Source of the DNA: Gallionellaceae bacterium
Lineage (GTDB): Bacteria > Pseudomonadota > Gammaproteobacteria > Burkholderiales > Thiobacillaceae
Length of the DNA: 46,903 nucleotides
NCBI GenBank assembly: GCA_028714735.1
Contig: JAQTLU010000007.1
Location: 1-46,903, forward strand
Direction of reading: 5' to 3'
Numbering within the stretch: position 1 is the first letter of the stretch; every line of letters begins with the position of its first letter. Positions 42,065 through 46,903 of this stretch are shown in pieces. Position numbers and translations under genes: made by a program. The notes beneath the pieces are model-generated. The model saw only the letters and a list, made by a program, of their open reading frames with translations. It was not told where the DNA came from and searched no databases.

Positions 42065-43641
42065 TGGATGCCGTCGCCACGGTACGCGCCTACCACGAGC
42101 GCACCAAGCACCGCCTGGACAAATACGCCGCCGGTCCCGGCAGCCTGGACTGGGATGCACAGCCTTCGCCGTTCCGGCGTTGGTCGGGCACCGAAGTGGT
42201 GCATTTGCCGCGCGACATGGCGGTCCCCGCACTGGCCTGGGACGAACTCCTGGCCGAACGCCGCGCCGCGCCGCCGACCCTGGCCAACCTGTCGGTCCTG
42301 CTCCGTCACGCCGTCGCCATCACGGCCTGGAAACAGTATGGCGCCGCCCGCTGGTCGCTGCGGGCGCACCCGTCGTCCGGCAACCTGCACCCGACCGAGA
42401 CCTGGCTGTGCGCACGCGGCATCGAGGGGCTGGACGACGGCCTCTACCACTACCAGCCCGAAGACCACAGCCTGGAACGGCGTGCCGACTTCGTCGCCAT
42501 GGCGGCGGGAGCGGCGGCGGGAGCGCCCGCGCTCTGGCTGGGCTTCACTACCATTGCTTGGCGCGAGGCCTGGAAATACGGCGAACGGGCCTTCCGCTAC
42601 TGCCAGCTCGACCTGGGCCACGTGCTCGGCGCAGTCGCCTGCTCGGCCGCCCTGCTGGGCTGGCGACCGCGCCTGCAGGCGCTGGCGCCGGAAAGGCTCG
42701 ATGGCTGCCTCGGCCTCGACCGCGCGGAGGAATTTGCCGGCGTCGAACGCGAGGAGGCGGAGGCCATGCTGGTCCTCTACGGTGACGGCGAGCCCCCGGC
42801 CTGCCGTGACTGGCACGGCAGGCCGAGCCTGCTCGATGCCCGGCCCATGTACCAGTGGCCGGTGATCGACGAGGTGGCCGAGGCCACCCGCGGCGTCCTG
42901 GTTCTCCCGCCGGGCGGGCAGGCCGCCGTGGATTCGGCCAATGTGAGTTCCCTCGCCCGGTCGGCAAAAGCAAACCTGCCCGAGGGGATGGCGGATGCCG
43001 CGGCCATTCTGCTCAAGCGCCGCAGCGCCCAGGCCTTCGATGACCAAACGGTGATGCCGCTGACCGTGTTCCGCCGTCTCCTCGGGGCCATGCTGCCGGG
43101 TGGCTCGGCGGCGCTCAGCCCCTGGCCGATGCCGGCCCGGATCCACCCGGTCCTGCTGGTCCACCGGGTCGAGGGCATCGCCACGGGTCTGTATTGTCTG
43201 CCGCGCGCCGAGTCCGGCCTGACCGGCCTGGCCAAGGTCATGCGCGGCGAATTCGCCTGGGCCGCGGTCGACGCCGCGCTGCCCCTGTACCAGCTCATCG
43301 CCGCCAAGGCCGCCCGCACCGCCCGCACCCTCTCCTGCCATCAGGACATCGCCAGCCAGGGCGCCTTCACGGTCATGTTCGTGGCCGAATTCGCCGGGCC
43401 CATCGCCGAAAGCCCGGCCGCCTGGCGACATCTGCACTGGGAGGCCGGCCTGCTCGGCCATGCCCTCACCCTGGCGGCCGAGGCCGACGGCTGGCGCGGC
43501 ACCGGCATCGGCTGTTTCTTCGACGATGCCGATCATGAAATCCTCGGCCTGGCCGGCGACCCTTATCAGGTCATCTACCACTTCGCCGTGGGCATCCCGG
43601 TCGACGACGACCGGCTCACCACCTTGCCCGCTTATGACTGA
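42064..43641 (+). CDS. SagB/ThcOx-type tandem nitroreductase behind nifZ
   Basis: 525 residues, two nitroreductase-like FMN domains in tandem. In the first (about 70-240) RWSLRAHPSSGNLHPTETWLC and WKYGERAFRYCQLDLGHVLGAVACSAALLGW are typical SagB-type segments. The second (about 315-520) has KRRSAQAFDD, RIHPVLLVHRVEGIATGLYCL and HWEAGLLGHALTLAAEADGWRGTGIGCFFDD. FMN-dependent dehydrogenases of this group oxidise thiazolines/oxazolines in toxins or have unknown roles. The coupling to nifZ (ATG overlapping its stop) and the sigma-54 promoter make it a nitrogen-fixation related flavoprotein. The substrate is unknown. Confidence 0.88.
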   Translation: MDAVATVRAYHERTKHRLDKYAAGPGSLDWDAQPSPFRRWSGTEVVHLPRDMAVPALAWDELLAERRAAPPTLANLSVLLRHAVAITAWKQYGAARWSLRAHPSSGNLHPTETWLCARGIEGLDDGLYHYQPEDHSLERRADFVAMAAGAAAGAPALWLGFTTIAWREAWKYGERAFRYCQLDLGHVLGAVACSAALLGWRPRLQALAPERLDGCLGLDRAEEFAGVEREEAEAMLVLYGDGEPPACRDWHGRPSLLDARPMYQWPVIDEVAEATRGVLVLPPGGQAAVDSANVSSLARSAKANLPEGMADAAAILLKRRSAQAFDDQTVMPLTVFRRLLGAMLPGGSAALSPWPMPARIHPVLLVHRVEGIATGLYCLPRAESGLTGLAKVMRGEFAWAAVDAALPLYQLIAAKAARTARTLSCHQDIASQGAFTVMFVAEFAGPIAESPAAWRHLHWEAGLLGHALTLAAEADGWRGTGIGCFFDDADHEILGLAGDPYQVIYHFAVGIPVDDDRLTTLPAYD

Positions 43642-44110
43642 CGAGGACGCGGACGACACCCTGCCGGGACCCGTGGCCGCCGTGGTGAGAGAGGCCATGG
43701 CCAAGTACCAGGGCGATCCGGAGCGGGGCGACTTCATGCTCGAATATGCCTGCAGCCAGAGCGTCGACCCGCTGCCCCTGTACCGGGTGCTGTACAAGTT
43801 CTACAACCGCCAGCGCCGATTCGACCGGGCCTACGACTACGCCGGCCGTGCCCTGGCCGGCGCGGCCGACCTGTGCAATCTGACCGGCCCTCCCGAGGCC
43901 TGGGCGCGGCGGCACCTGGCCGGCGCCGACCCGATGCTCGCCAGCCAGGTCCTGCTCGCGCTCAAGGCGCTGTCATTCATCTCGCTGCGTCGCGGCGACG
44001 AGGCTGGTTCGGAACGTTATCTCACTACCCTGAGCCGGCTCGACCCCGAAGACGGCAGCGGCGTCTCAGTGGTGACGGCGCTGGCGGAATCGGTGCGGAA
44101 AGCGAGGTAA
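43634..44110 (+). CDS. Small helical (TPR-like) protein at the end of the nifZ operon
   Basis: 158 residues, start ATG 43634 inside the end of the nitroreductase gene (8-base overlap). Helical, with repeats such as LPLYRVLYKFYNRQRRFDRAYDYAGRALAGAADL and LALKALSFISLRRGDEAGSERYLTTLSRLDP, which look like tetratricopeptide repeats. No catalytic motif. It may act as a partner or adaptor for the nitroreductase or NifZ. Confidence 0.75.
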   Translation: MTDEDADDTLPGPVAAVVREAMAKYQGDPERGDFMLEYACSQSVDPLPLYRVLYKFYNRQRRFDRAYDYAGRALAGAADLCNLTGPPEAWARRHLAGADPMLASQVLLALKALSFISLRRGDEAGSERYLTTLSRLDPEDGSGVSVVTALAESVRKAR

Positions 44111-44356
44111 TGGCGGCCCTTTGGTGGCGAACAAGAAGTGGGGATATATAGCGACGGTAGAAGCAGCAAGATAGCCGCCCCGCATTCGCAACGTCAGTGT
44201 CTGGAAGCAGATTGCACAGTGGGCAGTGTCATCGTCAGGTTTTGTGGCTGTTCGTAGTTCGGGTGTGCTGAGGCAGATACCGGCTGCCAGCAGCAGTCAT
44301 TCCAAACGTAAGATGATCAAGCAACAGCTTGCTGATTTCACCGTAATATTGGTTGC

Positions 44357-46321
44357 ATGAGCCGAATTTCATATTACGAAGCTGATATTCAGGACTTCCT
44401 GAGCGCTGATGAGGATGCGGTTCTAGGTGCGCTTGCGATGCAACATGGCTTTGCACTGGAGCATCAACAAAAGCACGCATGGCAAGGCCAAATTAAGCTC
44501 CTCCGAGAATATTTACCACCCGCATCGTCTGGCTGGATCTACTTCGAGTTTTCGATTCCAAGGATGGGGAAAAGGGTTGATGTCGTCATCGTGACGGGAG
44601 GCGTGGTTTTCGTCGTTGAATTCAAGGTTGGCGCGCAAAGTTTTGAAAGCTATGCGGTTGAGCAAGTTTATGACTATGCGCTTGATCTTAAGAACTTCCA
44701 TCGAGGTAGCCATACTCTTCCAGTCGTTCCTGTCCTGATTCCAACGGCAGCCCCCTCCCATCCAGTGACCGACATCGTATGGGCGCTGGACAAAGTTGCT
44801 AAGCCGCTTTGCATCTCCCCGGCAGAATTGCCTCAAGTGATTAATTTGGCGGTCAGTCAATGCTCAGCATTGCCGATTGACGCCGTGACATGGTCGCGAT
44901 CAGGGTATCAGCCAACGCCAACCATCGTAGAAGCAGCTCTAGCTTTATACCGTCAGCACGATGTGAAAGAGATCACCCGTTCAGAAGCTGGCGCAGACAA
45001 CCTTGGTCTAACTGCAGTCCGAGTGGAACAGATCATTGAAAACGCCAAGGCAAATAACCGAAAGGCCATCTGCTTTATTACTGGCGTTCCAGGTGCAGGC
45101 AAGACGCTCGCAGGATTGAATATTGCGACAGCGCGTGCTGAACAGCACTCCGACGAGCACGCGGTGTTTTTATCTGGCAATGGCCCCTTGGTTGATGTTC
45201 TTCGGGAAGCGCTTGCTCGTGACAAGGCAGGTCGGGAAGACATTTCGCGAACCACTGCGTATCGTGAAGTCTCGACCTTCGTGCAGAACATCCACCATTT
45301 TCGCGATGAGGCACTTGGAAGCACTGCTCCACCGGTCGAGAAGGTGGTCATATTTGACGAGGCACAACGCGCCTGGAATCGCGAAATGGCAAGCAAGTTC
45401 ATGCAGCAAAAGCGCGGCATTGAGTTCTTTGATATGTCTGAACCGGCATTTCTTCTCGGCACGATGGACCGTCACACGGACTGGTGTGTTGTCATCTGTT
45501 TGGTAGGCGGAGGTCAGGAAATAAATACTGGTGAGGCAGGCTTGGCTGAGTGGATTAATGTGTTACACGACCATCATTCAGATTGGGATGTTCACGTTTC
45601 TAGCCGGCTCGACGATCGCGATTACATCTGGGATGAGGCTATTTCCGAAGAGTTGTTACGTAAGTCGGCCTCATGGGATGACTCACTCCATTTAGGCGTT
45701 TCAATTCGATCTTTTCGTGCTGAGGCGCTTTCCGAGTTTGTAGGGTATGTGGTGGATAACAGGTCGGACATGGCCCGTACTACCTATCAGCTCATTGCTG
45801 AGAAATACCCAATTCTATTGACTCGCAATTTGGAAGAGGCGCGTGCATGGCTGCGAAACAAAGCCAGAGGGAGTGAGCGGTACGGGCTTACGGCTTCGTC
45901 AGGTGCAAATCGCTTGCGTCCTGAGGGGGTTTGGATAAAGGCAAAGGTTGATGCACCTGTTTGGTTTTTGAACGGCAAGACTGATGTACGGTCGTCTTAT
46001 TACCTTGAAGAAACCGCAAGTGAATTTGATATTCAGGGGCTTGAGCTTGACTGGACCTGTGTGTGTTGGGACGCTGACTTTCGCTACGAAAAAGATCAGT
46101 GGCAATACTTTAGCTTTCGCGGCACAAGATGGCAGCGAATGAATGCGGCAGGGAGGCAGCTTTACCTCAAGAATGCCTACAGGGTCCTGCTAACCCGTGC
46201 TCGCCAAGGCATGGTGATATTTGTACCCCGCGGAGACCCGGCTGATCCCACACGCGATCCTCTGATTTATGACGGGATTTATAACTATCTAATCCAGTGT
46301 GGTCTTTCCTGTCATTTTTAG
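44357..46321 (+). CDS. DUF2075 nuclease-helicase (possible phage-defence gene)
   Basis: 654 residues in DNA of clearly lower GC than the neighbours, with different codon use, which points to horizontal transfer. The N-terminal part has a PD-(D/E)XK-like nuclease pattern: KRVDVVIV (Asp75) and VVEFKVG (Glu88, Lys90), plus EQVYDYALDLKNF. The central DUF2075 ATPase has Walker A GVPGAGKT (243-250) and Walker B VVIFDEAQRAW (Asp334-Glu335). C-terminal SF1-like motifs are QGLELDWTCVCWD and YRVLLTRARQGMVIFVPRGD. The combination of nuclease and helicase in one protein is common in antiviral genes. No partner genes are present. About 245 bases upstream carry no gene. Confidence 0.85.
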   Translation: MSRISYYEADIQDFLSADEDAVLGALAMQHGFALEHQQKHAWQGQIKLLREYLPPASSGWIYFEFSIPRMGKRVDVVIVTGGVVFVVEFKVGAQSFESYAVEQVYDYALDLKNFHRGSHTLPVVPVLIPTAAPSHPVTDIVWALDKVAKPLCISPAELPQVINLAVSQCSALPIDAVTWSRSGYQPTPTIVEAALALYRQHDVKEITRSEAGADNLGLTAVRVEQIIENAKANNRKAICFITGVPGAGKTLAGLNIATARAEQHSDEHAVFLSGNGPLVDVLREALARDKAGREDISRTTAYREVSTFVQNIHHFRDEALGSTAPPVEKVVIFDEAQRAWNREMASKFMQQKRGIEFFDMSEPAFLLGTMDRHTDWCVVICLVGGGQEINTGEAGLAEWINVLHDHHSDWDVHVSSRLDDRDYIWDEAISEELLRKSASWDDSLHLGVSIRSFRAEALSEFVGYVVDNRSDMARTTYQLIAEKYPILLTRNLEEARAWLRNKARGSERYGLTASSGANRLRPEGVWIKAKVDAPVWFLNGKTDVRSSYYLEETASEFDIQGLELDWTCVCWDADFRYEKDQWQYFSFRGTRWQRMNAAGRQLYLKNAYRVLLTRARQGMVIFVPRGDPADPTRDPLIYDGIYNYLIQCGLSCHF

Positions 46322-46459
46322 AAATTACGGGGTAGCCAAATCGACCACTATGGATCGGGTGCGGACATCTGAACAATGTCAGCCTGATAACAGCCTCGTT
46401 TGAGAAGCGCGCATGCCACGGTCTAGTCTGTAAGAACACCGAACTGCATGGAGACGATC

Positions 46460-46903
46460 ATGGCAAAGCGATCCTATCCCCTGGCCAAGGTATATGGCCT
46501 GCTCGAACCCGGACCGGTTGTTCTGCTCTCGACCGCGGGCAAGGGGCGGCCCGACGTGATGGCGATGTCCTGGCTGATGCCGGTCGAGTTCGAACCGCCC
46601 CTGCTGGCCTGCGTGGTCAGCAACCGGGACTACAGCTACGGCCTGCTCAAGTCCGCCCGCGAGTGCGTGCTCAACATCCCGACCGCCGAGCTGGCGGAAC
46701 AGGTGGTCGCAGTCGGCAACAGTTCCGGCCGCGAGGTCGACAAGTTCCAGGCCTTCGGGCTCACCGCCGAACCGGCCGCGCTGGTGCAGGCGCCCCTGGT
46801 GGGCGAGTGCTACGCCAACCTGGAATGCCGGGTCCACGACACCCGGATGGTGAACCGCTACGGCATCTTCATCCTGGAGGTGGTCAAGGCCTGGGTCGAT
46901 CCC
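46460..46903 (+). CDS. Flavin-reductase-like FMN-binding split-barrel protein (3' end outside window)
   Basis: The frame starts at ATG 46460 behind GGAGACGATC and stays open through the last base, giving 148 residues. MAKRSYPLAKVYGLLEPGPVVLLSTAGKGRPDVMAMSWLMPVEFEPPLLACVVSNRDYSYGLLKSARECVLNIP matches the N-terminal half of the flavin reductase/HpaC-like fold, including the FMN-contacting loop. These proteins reduce flavin with NAD(P)H or bind FMN for other redox jobs. GC content returns to the local level here, in contrast to the gene before. Confidence 0.85.
   Translation, partial: MAKRSYPLAKVYGLLEPGPVVLLSTAGKGRPDVMAMSWLMPVEFEPPLLACVVSNRDYSYGLLKSARECVLNIPTAELAEQVVAVGNSSGREVDKFQAFGLTAEPAALVQAPLVGECYANLECRVHDTRMVNRYGIFILEVVKAWVDP

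Noticed and set aside
38735-42232. Open frame of more than 1100 codons on the minus strand opposite the GGDEF-EAL gene
   Set aside because: Same effect of GC bias; it has no recognisable domain, while the + strand shows intact GGDEF and EAL motifs.
44111-46459. Direct repeats or att sites flanking the low-GC helicase gene
   Set aside because: The flanks were compared by eye and no matching repeat longer than a few bases was found.
1-46903. tRNA, rRNA, CRISPR arrays, insertion sequences, integrases
   Set aside because: No tRNA cloverleaf, rRNA segment, regularly spaced repeat or transposase/integrase gene was seen.

Overview
The window is GC-rich chromosomal DNA, almost all of it coding and almost all on the + strand. 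The only sizeable minus-strand block is 20040-22082; a dsbB remnant and two doubtful small ORFs near 26-27 kb are also on that strand. The genes point to a nitrogen-fixing (diazotrophic) proteobacterium with a multihaem-cytochrome respiratory style. They include nifE, nifN, nifX, nifZ and their associated small proteins, an LRV Fe-S protein, NifA/sigma-54 promoters and many c-type cytochromes. A betaproteobacterium (Rhodocyclales or Nitrosomonadales type) is my best guess, from gene content and style only. nifHDK, nifB and nifA are not in the window.

Layout. (1) 1-6733: the end of a rhodanese-like protein; a five-haem lipoprotein cytochrome; a sigma-54 promoter driving a small secreted protein, a three-haem cytochrome and an outer-membrane porin; then a histidine kinase and an NtrC-type sigma-54 activator that probably control that promoter. 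(2) 6909-19554: an intergenic region with several ModE-like inverted repeats, followed by a long, tightly packed operon. It encodes a FepB/BtuF-type binding protein, a truncated haemoglobin, a FecCD-type permease, an ATPase, a dedicated TonB-ExbB-ExbD, two TonB-dependent receptors, a second orphan binding protein and a di-haem oxidoreductase. The operators and the nif neighbourhood suggest regulated uptake of molybdate, tungstate or a complex of them through the outer membrane. (3) 19589-22082: a GNAT acetyltransferase, an unknown protein, a voltage-gated-type K+ channel and an M48-like protein without its zinc motif. (4) 22167-25558: NifA/sigma-54-controlled LRV Fe-S protein plus an unknown protein, then nifE with its own NifA site and promoter. 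(5) 25572-32619: about 7 kb of apparently non-nif genes (lipoprotein, broken dsbB fragment, HhH protein, methyltransferase, two flavoproteins, CZB chemoreceptor) that separate nifE from nifN. (6) 32669-37266: a nif operon with nifN, nifX, a small ORF, an RseC-like protein, a NifX-associated protein, a CCE_0567-type protein, fdxB, a thioredoxin-like [2Fe-2S] ferredoxin and two unknown proteins. (7) 37337-41722: a PhnD-like binding protein and a large HAMP-PAS-GGDEF-EAL-CZB signalling protein. (8) 41725-44110: a sigma-54 promoter, nifZ, a SagB-type tandem nitroreductase and a small helical protein. (9) 44357-46321: a lower-GC nuclease-helicase (DUF2075) gene that looks horizontally acquired and may be a defence gene. 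(10) 46460-end: a flavin-reductase-like gene cut by the window edge.

How the parts fit: nifE/nifN/nifX and the ferredoxins serve FeMo-cofactor assembly and electron supply for nitrogenase, which needs Mo. The ModE-type TonB operon is a plausible high-affinity supply of that metal. The CZB-domain proteins and the cytochrome-porin module suggest redox or metal sensing and electron exchange at the cell envelope. Function assignments come from reading motifs by eye; no database search was run.
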